From NCBI RefSeq assembly GCF_003324485.1, contig NZ_QODK01000002.1, positions 310,001 to 374,000 of the forward strand: a DNA stretch of 64,000 bases, written 5' to 3'. The position numbers and the translations under genes are program-made. The notes under the pieces are model-generated. The model saw only the letters and a list, made by a program, of their open reading frames with translations, did no database searches and was not told the DNA's origin. Shown one piece after another: positions 1-9,289 of this stretch. The number at the start of each line of letters is the position of its first letter. Within the stretch, counting starts at the first letter, position 1. The stretch is from Cohaesibacter intestini (GTDB lineage: Bacteria > Pseudomonadota > Alphaproteobacteria > Rhizobiales > Cohaesibacteraceae).

Positions 1-369
1 CTTTTTCTCAAAAGGCATGCCGATGAAGGCGAGTTTGATGCCGTCTGGCGCAAACCGCAAGCCCACCTTGGGTTCCTTGAAAAGGCCTTCCAACGCGGCG
101 AAGGCATCTGTATCAGGCAGAATATAGCGCTTGTCATAGGTCATCCGGGTCATCGGAAAGCCCAGATAAACGCTTTCCAGACTGCGTGAGCGCATCAACC
201 AGCGATCATGAATCAAGTCAAGATCACCAATCTCCTTGCCGGTCTGCACCTCGCGCTTGGCAAGATAGGCAGACCACGCATCCATGTCAGCCTGAGCGCC
301 AGAAGGTGCGATCAGAACAAGAGCAAAGGCAAGCAGAAGACATCGCGACGCGGCGCGCAGAAGGATCAT
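1..369 (-). CDS. Hypothetical exported protein, C-terminus cut by window edge
   Basis: The 123 readable residues run off the left edge, so the stop is not seen. The first 27 or so residues form a signal peptide: positive RAASR, a hydrophobic stretch LLLAFALVLIAP, and a cleavage-like SGAQAD. After it comes a soluble segment with YLAKREVQTGKEIGDLDL and LGFPMTRMTYDKRYILP that I do not recognise. I chose the ATG at 369 because GGAG lies 8 nt upstream. An in-frame ATG at 399 is possible but has no good ribosome site. The gene lies 151 bp downstream of anmK on the same strand, so it may share its transcript. The function is unknown; export is inferred from the N-terminus only. Confidence 0.6.
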   Translation of the reverse strand, partial: MILLRAASRCLLLAFALVLIAPSGAQADMDAWSAYLAKREVQTGKEIGDLDLIHDRWLMRSRSLESVYLGFPMTRMTYDKRYILPDTDAFAALEGLFKEPKVGLRFAPDGIKLAFIGMPFEKK

Positions 370-445
370 CAGACACACTCCAGCAGAGACCCGGAACATC
401 GGTTCAGGACAAACTCGAATGCGTCAGACCATAAGCGGTTGATCA

Positions 446-465
446 CAGAAGGCAACAGCCTTCTG
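446..465. other. Small inverted repeat between anmK and the next gene
   Basis: An 8-bp perfect stem (CAGAAGGC / GCCTTCTG) closes a 4-nt loop AACA. No T-run follows on either strand, so it is not a standard rho-independent terminator. It may stabilise or attenuate the anmK transcript. Confidence 0.35.
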
Positions 466-520
466 CCATCCGCACCCTGTCAAAAAGGGTCAATTGGCAA
501 ACTGCAATCACGCAGCGGCA

Positions 521-1669
521 TCAAGCATTATCAGCCACGGAAGGCTCGGCCAGCACACCACCGCGTGTCGGCTTTGCAACTCCGGTTGTGCCCGGATAAG
601 TCAGCGGCAATCCCAATTGTGACCGCACAGCCAAATAGCCGAAGGCTTCCGCCTCCATCGTGTCGCCCTTCCATCCCAGATCATCCGCTGGCATGACCGG
701 CATGTCCAAGGCACCGCGCAGCTGGTCCATCAGAAACTGATTATGCTGCCCGCCGCCACAGATCACGACCATTTCGGCCGGGTGCCGCTCCAATTGCTCC
801 ATATGCTCAAGGCCAAGTGCAATGGTTTCGGCGGTCAGGGCTGCAAGGGTCGCCGCGCCATCTTCAAGGCTCTTGTCCATCACAGCGGACATGTCAAAGG
901 CATTCCGGTCAAGGGATTTGGGGGCCGGCTTGCGGAAATAGGGATCGGCCATAATGGTCGCCAGCACCAGATAGTCAATCGACCCGGTGCGCGCGATTTT
1001 GCCGCCTTCATCCATGTCCAGCCCGGCCTTTTCGCGCACGAAATCATTGATCAGCGCATTGCCCGGCCCACAATCAAAGGCCATCATCATGCCGCTGGCG
1101 CCCATGAAGGTGATGTTGGCAACCCCACCAATATTGACAAAGGCAATCGGCAGCGGCAAATCGAGCTGCTGCTGGATGGCAGAGTGATAGACCGGCACCA
1201 AAGGCGCGCCCTGCCCGCCAAGTGCCACATCTGCTGCTCGGAAATCATAGACCACCGGCAACCCAAAGGAATCGGCCAGTGCCTGCCCATCGCCGATCTG
1301 CACCGTCAGACGATTGGCCGGATCATGCCAAACCGTCTGACCGTGAAAGCCAATCACGTCGGGACGGTGCTTTTTGCCCTTGTCACTGGCCAACAGGCTT
1401 TCAACAGCCTGTTTGTGCGCCTCGGTGATCAGGTCTTCAGCCTTGGCAAGCGCACCCGGACGCGCTGTGCGGTCCTTGAGATCGCGCGCATCCACAAGCG
1501 CCTGTCTCAACAGGCCTTGTTCTTCATCGCTATAGGGACGAAAGACCGACGCAAGCGGACGGACAAATTGCGTACCGTCTGTCTCGATCAGGGCGGCATC
1601 CACACCATCGCAGGACGTTCCGCTCATCAGACCCACAGCGATCGACATTTTTGCGTCATTCTTAGCCAT
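521..1669 (-). CDS. anmK: Anhydro-N-acetylmuramic acid kinase
   Basis: The protein (382 aa) belongs to the AnmK family. This cytoplasmic enzyme hydrolyses and phosphorylates 1,6-anhydroMurNAc to MurNAc-6-phosphate during peptidoglycan recycling. The ATP-binding start GLMSGTSCDGVDAAL is at residues 13-27. Further on are FVNIGGVANITF, the DCGPGNALINDF block and GGGQHNQFL near the C-terminus, all typical of the family (about 370 aa). I chose the ATG at 1669 because GAGAAGGGG lies just upstream; the reading frame could extend to a TTG at 1687. It is divergent from tyrS across a 301-bp gap. That tyrS-anmK neighbourhood is common in Hyphomicrobiales, from general knowledge. Confidence 0.95.
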   Translation of the reverse strand: MAKNDAKMSIAVGLMSGTSCDGVDAALIETDGTQFVRPLASVFRPYSDEEQGLLRQALVDARDLKDRTARPGALAKAEDLITEAHKQAVESLLASDKGKKHRPDVIGFHGQTVWHDPANRLTVQIGDGQALADSFGLPVVYDFRAADVALGGQGAPLVPVYHSAIQQQLDLPLPIAFVNIGGVANITFMGASGMMMAFDCGPGNALINDFVREKAGLDMDEGGKIARTGSIDYLVLATIMADPYFRKPAPKSLDRNAFDMSAVMDKSLEDGAATLAALTAETIALGLEHMEQLERHPAEMVVICGGGQHNQFLMDQLRGALDMPVMPADDLGWKGDTMEAEAFGYLAVRSQLGLPLTYPGTTGVAKPTRGGVLAEPSVADNA

Positions 1670-1970
1670 TTTGTCCCCTTCTCTCAATCTTGCTAGTGAT
1701 CTTTAATGCGATCTTTGCTAGACAGTCGGCCCGTGGTGCGTCCGACACATCCCGTCAGCGAAGCATCATCCTAATGCAAGTTTGGCAATAGACCTATTGC
1801 CGGAAATGCCGAGGGAACCAAACCACCTTACCATGGTCAAAACACGGCCAGACACTCGTCCGGTCCATTTCAAGCCATGTTAGATTATTTGGGGTGTCCG
1901 TCGCCCGGCGACAACCCATCCCAAAGATCATTAAGAAGCAACAACCGTTTAATGAAGGAGAAAAGCGGCT
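1670..1970. other. Divergent anmK / tyrS intergenic region
   Basis: This 301-bp gap must hold both divergent promoters. I see no convincing gene in it. Its one clear structure is the perfect dyad at 1784-1801. No T-box-like leader or strong tRNA-responsive structure was evident upstream of tyrS. Confidence 0.6.
1784..1801. repeat. Perfect 18-bp dyad, operator-like
   Basis: GGCAATAG and CTATTGCC form an exact inverted repeat separated by only 2 nt (AC). So short a spacer makes an RNA hairpin unlikely and suits a dimeric regulator site. It lies about 115 bp before the anmK start and 170 bp before tyrS. The regulator is unknown. Confidence 0.45.
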
Positions 1971-3227
1971 ATGACCGCCTTCAAATCCGACTTTCTACAC
2001 ACCCTGAATGAGCGTGGCTTCATTCATCAGTGCTCGGACCCGGAAGGGCTGGATCAACTCTTTTGCAAGGAAACGGTTACTGCTTATACGGGCTATGATT
2101 GCACCGCAGCCTCCCTGCATGTGGGCAATCTGGTTTCCATCATGATGCTGCATTGGCTACAGCAGACCGGCCACCGCCCGATCACCCTGATGGGTGGCGG
2201 CACCACCATGGTGGGCGATCCGTCCGGCCGCGATGAAACGCGCCAACTGCTGACTCCAGCCAAAATTCAGGACAACAAGGAAAGCATCCGTGATATCTTC
2301 GCCAAGCTGCTGACCTTTGGCGAAGGCGCAACCGACGCCGTTCAGGTTGACAATGCGGACTGGCTCCTGAAGCTCAATTATATCGAATTCCTGCGCGATG
2401 TCGGATCGAAATTCTCGGTCAACCAGATGCTGGCCCGCGATTCCGTTCGTTTGCGCCTTGAGCGCGAACAGGCCCTCTCCTTCATCGAGCTCAACTACAT
2501 GATCCTTCAGGCCTATGACTACACGGTGCTGAATAAGGAATATGGCTGCCGCTTGCAGATGGGTGGATCGGACCAATGGGGCAACATCGTCTCCGGTATT
2601 GACCTGTGCCGCCGGATGAACCAGACCGAGACCTTCGCATTGACCGTACCACTGATCACCAAGTCGGACGGCTCGAAAATGGGCAAGTCTGTCGATGGCG
2701 CGGTCTGGCTGCGAGGCGACATGTATAGCCCATACGATTACTGGCAGTTCTGGCGCAATGCCGGCGACGCCGATGTCGGTCGCTTCCTACGGCTCTACAC
2801 CACCATGCCGATGGATGAAGTGAAACGCCTTGAGGCACTGGAAGGCAACGAGCTGAACGAAGCCAAGAAGATTCTGGCAACCGAAGCCACTGCTCTGATC
2901 CATGGCCGTGCTGCCGCTGAGGAAGCCGCCGAGACTGCTCGCAAGACCTTTGAAGCCGGTCAGGCGTCAGCCGCCAACCTGCCGACGATCGACATTGCGC
3001 AAAGTGATCTCGATGCAGGTCTGGGCGTTCTGAGTGCCTTTGTCACAGCTGGCCTTGCCAAATCCAACGGTGAAGCCCGCCGCTCGATCAAGGGTGGCGC
3101 CTTCAAGCTCAATGACGCCCCAGTCGCCGATGAGACCGCCTTGATCACCAAAGCCGATCTCAATCCGGATGGCGTCATCAAGCTGTCCATGGGCAAGAAG
3201 AAGCATGTGTTGCTCAAACTGAGCTAG
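1971..3227 (+). CDS. tyrS: Tyrosyl-tRNA synthetase
   Basis: This class I aminoacyl-tRNA synthetase charges tRNA-Tyr in the cytoplasm. The 418-aa length is normal for the bacterial TyrRS family. The HIGH-type signature is HVGN at residues 50-53, and the KMSKS loop is KMGKS at 236-240. Tyrosine-pocket elements such as AYTGYDCTA and GGSDQWGNI are present. The last 65 or so residues form an S4-like RNA-binding domain, with [16 protein letters not shown]. The start has a good ribosome site (GAAGGAG, about 9 nt upstream). A strong terminator follows the stop, shared with the convergent AsmA-like gene. Confidence 0.97.
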   Translation: MTAFKSDFLHTLNERGFIHQCSDPEGLDQLFCKETVTAYTGYDCTAASLHVGNLVSIMMLHWLQQTGHRPITLMGGGTTMVGDPSGRDETRQLLTPAKIQDNKESIRDIFAKLLTFGEGATDAVQVDNADWLLKLNYIEFLRDVGSKFSVNQMLARDSVRLRLEREQALSFIELNYMILQAYDYTVLNKEYGCRLQMGGSDQWGNIVSGIDLCRRMNQTETFALTVPLITKSDGSKMGKSVDGAVWLRGDMYSPYDYWQFWRNAGDADVGRFLRLYTTMPMDEVKRLEALEGNELNEAKKILATEATALIHGRAAAEEAAETARKTFEAGQASAANLPTIDIAQSDLDAGLGVLSAFVTAGLAKSNGEARRSIKGGAFKLNDAPVADETALITKADLNPDGVIKLSMGKKKHVLLKLS

Positions 3228-3260
3228 GCAGCCACGGCAAGAGACGCTGCAACAAACGTG

Positions 3261-3288
3261 AAAAGGCTCCCTTCGGGGAGCCTTTTTT
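3261..3288. terminator. Bidirectional rho-independent terminator (tyrS / AsmA-like gene)
   Basis: An 11-bp GC-rich stem, AAAAGGCTCCC with GGGAGCCTTTT, closes on a TTCG tetraloop. It is flanked by A-runs and T-runs, so it can work for both convergent transcripts. Confidence 0.9.
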
Positions 3289-3309
3289 GGTGCGCGACAT
3301 GGTGTGACA

Positions 3310-6300
3310 CTATCGATTGAACTCGAAAATCTGCCGGAACACACCCGGTGCCAATACAGAGGCCGGGTTGATGAAGACTTCCGGATTCGACAGGCTTCCC
3401 TTCACCTTGAAGGTGATGCCGATCAGACCTTCATTCTTGCGCCCGCCAATGATCCGCCCCAACACCGGCACCCGGCTGAAAATATTATTGAGACCATAAG
3501 CCGGAATATAGGTCCCGCCCAGCGAAAGGGTCTTTTCCTTCAAATTGAGGCTGCCGCCCATAGTCGCCCCAAGAGAGGCACTTTTCAAAACACCGTCGCG
3601 AATGCGATAGATCCCATCCTGACCCGAAAATTGCAGGGTTAGTTTGGCGAAGTCATTGCTAACCTGTTGCCCTGACCCACTTTGTTCGCGTTGCTGCTGC
3701 ACCCGGCCAGAGAGATTGAAATCCTTCATCAACACCGAGCCGGACACCTTGTCCCAGCCATCCTGCAAGGCAACAGACATGGCCAGTCGACCACCCAACA
3801 CCCGATCCAGCGCCCCGGTGAAGCGCAGCAACGCGCCTGCATCGCCACTGGAGATCTGAACGGTCGGATGCTTGTCCTGCTTGGTATCAACAGACAATTG
3901 CGACCGCCCATCAATCAGCCCCTTGGCCTTGATGCTCTTGTCCTTGCCCTTCATCGTCAGGATGCTGGCCGTGAAATCGGATAAGGTATGACCGGACAGA
4001 CCGATAATCCTTTTCACGGCCATATTGATCCGGTAGCTGCCCGTCGGCGCAGCACCCTTCTGGGTAGGAGCCCCGATGCTGCCCGAGAGGAACTTGCCAC
4101 GCAGATCCAACAGGTCACCAGTCAGACGCACCGTATAGAAATCTGGTTGGCTCTGGACCACATCAAGACGCAACCGGTCGCCGCGGCTGAGACGAAGATT
4201 GGCCACAGTCAGTTTCTGTAAGCCACTTTGCTTGTCGATCTCTGCCGAGCCAACAGCATCGAAGCCATCCCCCGTCAACTTGGCGTCACGCACAGACAGA
4301 AGCCCACCCTTGTCCGCCAATGCGAAGCTGGCCGTACCACGTACATTGGCCTTTTTTCTCCAGCCGATTTCATCCAGCGCAATCACAGCCTTGGTCAGAT
4401 CGACCTCAAAGTGGGTCACGCCCTCTTCATTGCCATCCTGGCGAGCCTTGACAAAGATCGGTCCGCGCAACCAGTCCGACAGATCAAACCCCATCTTGCG
4501 GCGATCATCGTCATCCAGTTTGAGCGCAAATTTGGAAGAAAAGGCCACGGAATCATCCGTCGAGGTGACAAGATCGAGATCCGTCTTCAATCCGTCAACC
4601 AAGCCATTGCCAACAATGGCGATGCGGGATCCATCGGTATTGATCGATAAAGTGGCATCATTCAGCTTGTAGCCGCGGATCGACGCCGCGCTGGCAAAAT
4701 CCTTGAGCTCGATCTTGGCGCTATAGTCGACCTCTTCCTTCTTCAGGTCCTTGAGGAACGGAAAGCGCACCTTCACGCGGGCATGAGCACGCCCTGACAG
4801 GTCTCCGGGTTTGTGTTTTTCCTGAGCCAGCACATTGAGCGGATCACTGTCGGCGATTTCCCCGAGCGCAGCAGCATCCCCTTCACCGTCAACAACAACG
4901 ACACCGATGGGCGGCTTTTCCGAGTGATCGGGAATTTCGATCAAACCCGAATTGATTGGGAACCGACGCCCTGCCTTGGTCAGGAAATAGCCCTCATCAA
5001 TCGAGGCGACAAATGTGCGCCCGGTGATAACCCCCGATCCGTCCACCTTTTCCGCTGGTGGCAAATCGCCAAAGCCCTTGATACGCAGATCCTTGGCCCC
5101 GAAACGAACCAGAACAGCTTCGTCAGGCAAGATCAGACGGTTGTCTTCATTGCGCTCCAGCATGCTCTCGGTGAGCGACAGTTCTATGGTGCCGCCCGTC
5201 ATTTGGCCTGCCCCAATATTCTCAATGATCCATTGACGGGCCCCATTGGCAATCGGCACAGGCCAGATTGCCCCCAGCAGATCATAGGGCATTGCGGACG
5301 CGACAAACGTCATGGTCGCCGTCAATTCTCCATTGACCCATGCCATTGAGCCTGATCCCTGAACGCTGCCCTCATCGGCGATGGCAGCAAAGCGTTCAAT
5401 GGTCGAAACACCGCTCTCACGGCCTACTTTCATGTTCAGGATCAGTTGCTTGAGAAACTTGGCCGGATTTGGATTGTCCCGCGCGGCGAGCTTGATATCT
5501 GCACCTTCAAGTGCAATGCGAATGTCGCCATCCTGCGTTTCCGGCCAGACGGCCACACCACGAAACTCACCACCGGTTTCGCCAAACAACACCTTGCCAC
5601 GCTCAAGCTTCATCGCCCGGATACCCGGGTCCCAGTCCAGCCGAAAACTGGCCTCATCAAGATAGGTGCTGTCCTCGGCATCAAATTCCAGCTGCCCGGC
5701 CCCCACATCCAGTGCCGTGCGCATGTCAACCAGCTCGCCCTTCAGATCAAAGTCGAAACGAGCCGCTCCATACAAGGAAGCCGCAAACTGGAAATTCTGG
5801 CTCTTGTCGGCAAAGCGTGGCGCCAAGTCGGCCAGAGAGAGATCGGCGAAACGCAGCTCGATCGAGCGCCCCTCTTCACCCTTCTGGTCTTCCTCAAGCG
5901 GATATTCAGCCATCGCAAAGGCGATCCGGCCATTGTGGCCGTCCGCGGCAAAATCGATGCGCCAGAGATCATCCTCCGCACCGGTCGGATTGTAGGACAG
6001 AGCGACATTGTGAAAACTGCGGCTGCTTCCTTCGATCTCGTCTTCCAACGCAATCTCGGTATTACGGATCAGGATACGAGGCGGCCGCTTGGTCAAATCC
6101 GGATCGGTCAGCGGCTTGATGGCGCGACGCATCGAATAGGCGAGAGAAACGAATTCCGGCTCATCAGGGTCGTAGAAAATCGCCTGCGATCGGACCGGCG
6201 GACCAAATACTTCTTCATCGGCCCCGGGATCCTGCCCGGCAATCAAAATGCGGCCATTTTCATCCCGTCGCACATGCGCCATCATTTCCGGAATATAGAT

Positions 6301-6798
6301 TTCAGTGGGACGAAGTTTCGACGAAATCAGATCAAGCAGGCCAACCACAAGATCAATCCGTGGTGCAGACAACAGCGTCTTGTCCGGATCCTTGAGCGAA
6401 ATGCCGGAAAGGCGCAACGCCAGACCGCCCTGATCCGCAAAACTCACCAGAGCATCCTCGATTTCGAGGCTCTGTCCTTCAGGCAAAGCCCCTTCGGCCA
6501 AGGCCTCAATCTGGTTGAGAAAGCCACTAACGGAAACAGGCGCAATCGACAATCGGACCAAGACCAACCCGACCAGCAAAACCACAAGAACCAATAGCCC
6601 AGACAGTCCCCAGAGGGTCTTCCGCAACCAACTGGATGACCTTACGGCAACCGGAAGGGTCTCATCGCTTGCACTCACAGCACCCGAAACCGGTTCGTCT
6701 GGTAAAGTCTCTCGCTGTTGCTCTGGGCCCGCGTTATCGGTCAAGATTCTTGTGTCTCCATCTTCGCTTAGCCGGCAAGACGACCGAAATGTGCTCAC
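3310..6798 (-). CDS. AsmA-like / DUF3971 inner-membrane-anchored giant protein
   Basis: This 1162-aa protein has a basic and proline-containing cytoplasmic N-terminus. A single strong membrane segment follows at about residues 62-85 (LWGLSGLLVLVVLLVGLVLV). The rest is a very long periplasmic region rich in beta-strand repeats. Its C-terminal part (GSLNLKEKTLSLGGTYIPAY, then GITFKVKGSLSNPEVFINP) matches the AsmA-like C-terminal region. Family knowledge (AsmA, TamB, YhdP) links such proteins to bridge-like phospholipid movement between inner and outer membranes. The start is uncertain: the frame opens with GTG at 6798 and a weak upstream AGCGGGA, and a TTG about 20 codons in is another option. 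It sits convergent to tyrS and divergent from bcp. Confidence 0.85.
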   Translation of the reverse strand: MSTFRSSCRLSEDGDTRILTDNAGPEQQRETLPDEPVSGAVSASDETLPVAVRSSSWLRKTLWGLSGLLVLVVLLVGLVLVRLSIAPVSVSGFLNQIEALAEGALPEGQSLEIEDALVSFADQGGLALRLSGISLKDPDKTLLSAPRIDLVVGLLDLISSKLRPTEIYIPEMMAHVRRDENGRILIAGQDPGADEEVFGPPVRSQAIFYDPDEPEFVSLAYSMRRAIKPLTDPDLTKRPPRILIRNTEIALEDEIEGSSRSFHNVALSYNPTGAEDDLWRIDFAADGHNGRIAFAMAEYPLEEDQKGEEGRSIELRFADLSLADLAPRFADKSQNFQFAASLYGAARFDFDLKGELVDMRTALDVGAGQLEFDAEDSTYLDEASFRLDWDPGIRAMKLERGKVLFGETGGEFRGVAVWPETQDGDIRIALEGADIKLAARDNPNPAKFLKQLILNMKVGRESGVSTIERFAAIADEGSVQGSGSMAWVNGELTATMTFVASAMPYDLLGAIWPVPIANGARQWIIENIGAGQMTGGTIELSLTESMLERNEDNRLILPDEAVLVRFGAKDLRIKGFGDLPPAEKVDGSGVITGRTFVASIDEGYFLTKAGRRFPINSGLIEIPDHSEKPPIGVVVVDGEGDAAALGEIADSDPLNVLAQEKHKPGDLSGRAHARVKVRFPFLKDLKKEEVDYSAKIELKDFASAASIRGYKLNDATLSINTDGSRIAIVGNGLVDGLKTDLDLVTSTDDSVAFSSKFALKLDDDDRRKMGFDLSDWLRGPIFVKARQDGNEEGVTHFEVDLTKAVIALDEIGWRKKANVRGTASFALADKGGLLSVRDAKLTGDGFDAVGSAEIDKQSGLQKLTVANLRLSRGDRLRLDVVQSQPDFYTVRLTGDLLDLRGKFLSGSIGAPTQKGAAPTGSYRINMAVKRIIGLSGHTLSDFTASILTMKGKDKSIKAKGLIDGRSQLSVDTKQDKHPTVQISSGDAGALLRFTGALDRVLGGRLAMSVALQDGWDKVSGSVLMKDFNLSGRVQQQREQSGSGQQVSNDFAKLTLQFSGQDGIYRIRDGVLKSASLGATMGGSLNLKEKTLSLGGTYIPAYGLNNIFSRVPVLGRIIGGRKNEGLIGITFKVKGSLSNPEVFINPASVLAPGVFRQIFEFNR

Positions 6799-7050
6799 GT
6801 CCCGCTCTATTCCTGTTAGGCCAGATTCGGGGCACTCACAAGAGCTTTGTCCCCATCATCGCAGCAAAGAGAGCAACAAGGTCATCTTGCCCCGCTTTTC
6901 GCTCCGAACAAACAGCGCTGATGCAGGTCCAGCAACCAAACCACTTCGTAAATGAGAAAACGAAACAGCGAAGGGACAAGACATTCGACAGACAAGGCAA
7001 TAAAACTGTACCAATCCAATGCCACATGAAAGAGTCGAAAGGATGGCCAG

Positions 7051-7536
7051 ATGAGCGATCAGACAGCAATGCTTCAGGAAGGGGCACCCGCTCCCGATTT
7101 CACCCTGCCCGTCAATGGCGGCAACACGATCACATTGAGCACCATGAAAGGCCAGCCGGTCATCGTCTATTTCTACCCCAAGGACAACACGCCAGGATGC
7201 ACGACCGAAGCGCTGGATTTTACACAATTAGCAGATGATTTTGCAGCCCTTGGCGCCGGTATCATTGGCATCTCACCCGATAGTGTCAAGAAACACGAAA
7301 ACTTCGTCGCCAAGCATGACCTGAAAGTCACCCTCGCCGCCGATACGGAAAAAGAGGTCTGCGAAGGCTATGGAGTCTGGGTGGAAAAGAAAATGTATGG
7401 CAAGACCTATATGGGCGTCGAACGCTCCACCTTCCTGATCGATGCAGATGGCAAGCTGGCCAGAATCTGGCCAAAAGTCAAAGTGAAGGGTCACGCAGCC
7501 GAAGTGCTCGAAGCCACCAAGGCACTGAAGGCATAA
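7051..7536 (+). CDS. bcp: Thioredoxin-dependent peroxiredoxin, Bcp/PrxQ type
   Basis: The product (161 aa) is a BCP/PrxQ peroxiredoxin that reduces hydrogen peroxide and organic hydroperoxides in the cytoplasm. The peroxidatic cysteine is C50 in DNTPGCTTEA, with the family features APDFTLP and GVERSTFLID. The resolving cysteine that E. coli Bcp has five residues after the peroxidatic one is absent (TTEAL here). The alternative resolving position in helix 3 of some PrxQ proteins is also not Cys (NFVAKHD). The only other cysteine is C114 in EVCEGYGVW. It may therefore work by a 1-Cys mechanism or use C114. The start has AAAGGATGG upstream. Confidence 0.93.
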   Translation: MSDQTAMLQEGAPAPDFTLPVNGGNTITLSTMKGQPVIVYFYPKDNTPGCTTEALDFTQLADDFAALGAGIIGISPDSVKKHENFVAKHDLKVTLAADTEKEVCEGYGVWVEKKMYGKTYMGVERSTFLIDADGKLARIWPKVKVKGHAAEVLEATKALKA

Positions 7537-7547
7537 CCTGCAAGGCA

Positions 7548-7571
7548 GCGCCTGCCCTGAAAAGCAGGCGC
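7548..7571. other. Hairpin after bcp, lacking a T-run
   Basis: An 8-bp perfect inverted repeat, GCGCCTGC / GCAGGCGC, has an 8-nt loop and starts 11 nt after the bcp stop. Its position suggests a 3'-end role. No U-tract follows, so intrinsic termination is doubtful. Confidence 0.45.
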
Positions 7572-7641
7572 GGCAGCAGCTCTGGCGACCAAATGCAAAT
7601 GCTGTAATTGCATATATTTAGCAATGCCGACGCTTTTCACA

Positions 7642-7737
7642 TTAACCATTTGGAAAGCGCTAACACACGGTTTCTAAACGAAATTGGCTCTTTCAACCAA
7701 CCGCTGAAATCACGATCAGTAACGAAAAATTAACCAT
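7642..7737 (+). promoter_or_regulatory. Two TTAACCAT motifs upstream of the M23 peptidase gene
   Basis: TTAACCAT occurs at 7642-7649 and again at 7730-7737, the second about 60 bp before the M23 start. In alphaproteobacteria this octamer resembles a half-site of the cell-cycle regulator CtrA. The full TTAA-N7-TTAA box is not present, so the assignment is tentative. Confidence 0.3.
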
Positions 7738-7796
7738 ACTCGCAGCTTAATGGGAGAGGCTGTCTGGCTGACTATCGAGCCAAATAACGAGTATGG

Positions 7797-9248
7797 ATGC
7801 AAATGCTTTCCCAGAGTAACCGTCGCGAATTCGGTAGACGCACCGAACCACACCGGATCATCATCGCCCATGGTGATGTCGTGCAGGATTTCACGATCCG
7901 TCCGTGGATTGTGACGAGCGTAATCATCGTTGGCCTCATTTTCAGCTGCCTTTATCTCTCTGCCACCGCCTATCTCGTATTTCGTGATGAAATCATTAGC
8001 TTTTCCCGTTCCGAACAGGCACTGGCGCAGAATGCCTATGAAGATCGCATTGCCCATCTTCGCGCCCAGCTGGACCGGGTCGCCAGCCGTCAGATGATCG
8101 ATCAGCAGGTGATGGAAACCCATGTCCAGAACCTGATGCGCAAACAGGCGGACTTCGAAGCCTATTCCTCGGTGCTTGAGCCAATTCTCAACAAAGCACG
8201 CAAGGCAGGCATGACGATTCGTTCTGACTTGAAGGTTCCCCTTCCCAAAACCGCCCCATGGCGCGCCAAGAACAAAGACAAGCAGGCAACGGCACCAGCC
8301 CAGAGCGCTGAAATGCCGACAAAAGTGGCTACAGCATCCGCTGTCGATGTCGGTTTTGATGTCGGTTTTGATTCCCGAGAAAACATATCCAACCGCTTTC
8401 GCGAACTGGCCAAATTGGGTTTTCGATCCTCCCAGAGCTTGGCAAAGGACATGACGCCGACCGGCAGCATCCAGGTGGCTGATACAGCGCCCCTCGGGTT
8501 GAAGCCGACTTCGATCATCGATACGCTGGAAGTGAAGGAAGACAACACCACCATCGTCAAGTTGGCAGACGCAGCCAGCCGTTTGGAAACCGAGATGCTC
8601 GACAGTCAGGCCATCCTGCACAATCTGCTCAATGACATTCGCAAAAAGACCGCCAGCGTCGAACAGCGCATTGCCAAGCTTGGCGTGAAGATCGAAAAAT
8701 CCGAGCAACTGGCGGTCGGTGGACCTTATGTCCCGATCACCGCAGAACTTGATCATGACGAACTGGCGGAAAAAGCCGAACAGGTGACACTGGCACTCGA
8801 CCATTTCATGCAACTCAAGCGCAATGTCAGCAGGCTTCCCATCTCCCATCCATTGCCCACGGCACGCCTGTCAAGCCGCTTTGGCGTTCGCAAGGATCCG
8901 TTCCTGAATCGCATGTCGATGCATTCCGGTGTCGATTTGGCGGAACGGTATGGCACATCCATTCGCGCCTCCGGCAGCGGTGTCGTAACCCGGTCCGGTC
9001 GCATTTCCGGTTATGGTATCATGGTTGAAGTGGATCATGGCGGCGGCGTCATCAGCCGCTATGCCCATATGAGCAAGGCATTGGCGAAGAAGGGCGAAAA
9101 GGTCAACAAGGGCACTATTCTGGGCAAGGTCGGTTCCTCGGGCCGATCAACCGGGCCGCACTTGCACTTTGAGACCCGCGTCCACGGCAAGGCTGTTGAT
9201 CCTTACGCCTTCCTGTCTGCAGGAAAAGAGCTTCGGCACCTGATTTGA
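7797..9248 (+). CDS. M23-family peptidoglycan endopeptidase, membrane anchored with coiled coil
   Basis: The 483-aa protein has a short cytoplasmic N-terminus, one membrane helix at about residues 39-62 (VTSVIIVGLIFSCLYLSATAYLVF), a coiled coil (about 75-115) and a linker. The C-terminal LytM/M23 domain covers about 350-475. Zinc and active-site residues are all present: H376xxxD380 in MHSGVDLA, and H455-x-H457 in GPHLHFE. This predicts an active metallo-endopeptidase rather than a degenerate EnvC/NlpD-type activator. It probably cuts peptide crosslinks in the periplasm. A 12-bp tandem duplication at 8346-8369 gives VGFDVGFD in the linker. The ribosome site before the ATG is weak. The family is clear; the exact substrate is not. 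Confidence 0.9.
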   Translation: MQMLSQSNRREFGRRTEPHRIIIAHGDVVQDFTIRPWIVTSVIIVGLIFSCLYLSATAYLVFRDEIISFSRSEQALAQNAYEDRIAHLRAQLDRVASRQMIDQQVMETHVQNLMRKQADFEAYSSVLEPILNKARKAGMTIRSDLKVPLPKTAPWRAKNKDKQATAPAQSAEMPTKVATASAVDVGFDVGFDSRENISNRFRELAKLGFRSSQSLAKDMTPTGSIQVADTAPLGLKPTSIIDTLEVKEDNTTIVKLADAASRLETEMLDSQAILHNLLNDIRKKTASVEQRIAKLGVKIEKSEQLAVGGPYVPITAELDHDELAEKAEQVTLALDHFMQLKRNVSRLPISHPLPTARLSSRFGVRKDPFLNRMSMHSGVDLAERYGTSIRASGSGVVTRSGRISGYGIMVEVDHGGGVISRYAHMSKALAKKGEKVNKGTILGKVGSSGRSTGPHLHFETRVHGKAVDPYAFLSAGKELRHLI

Positions 9249-9289
9249 TCCGACGCGTCTTTGAAATAACAGCAGCGAAATGCAGGCAC

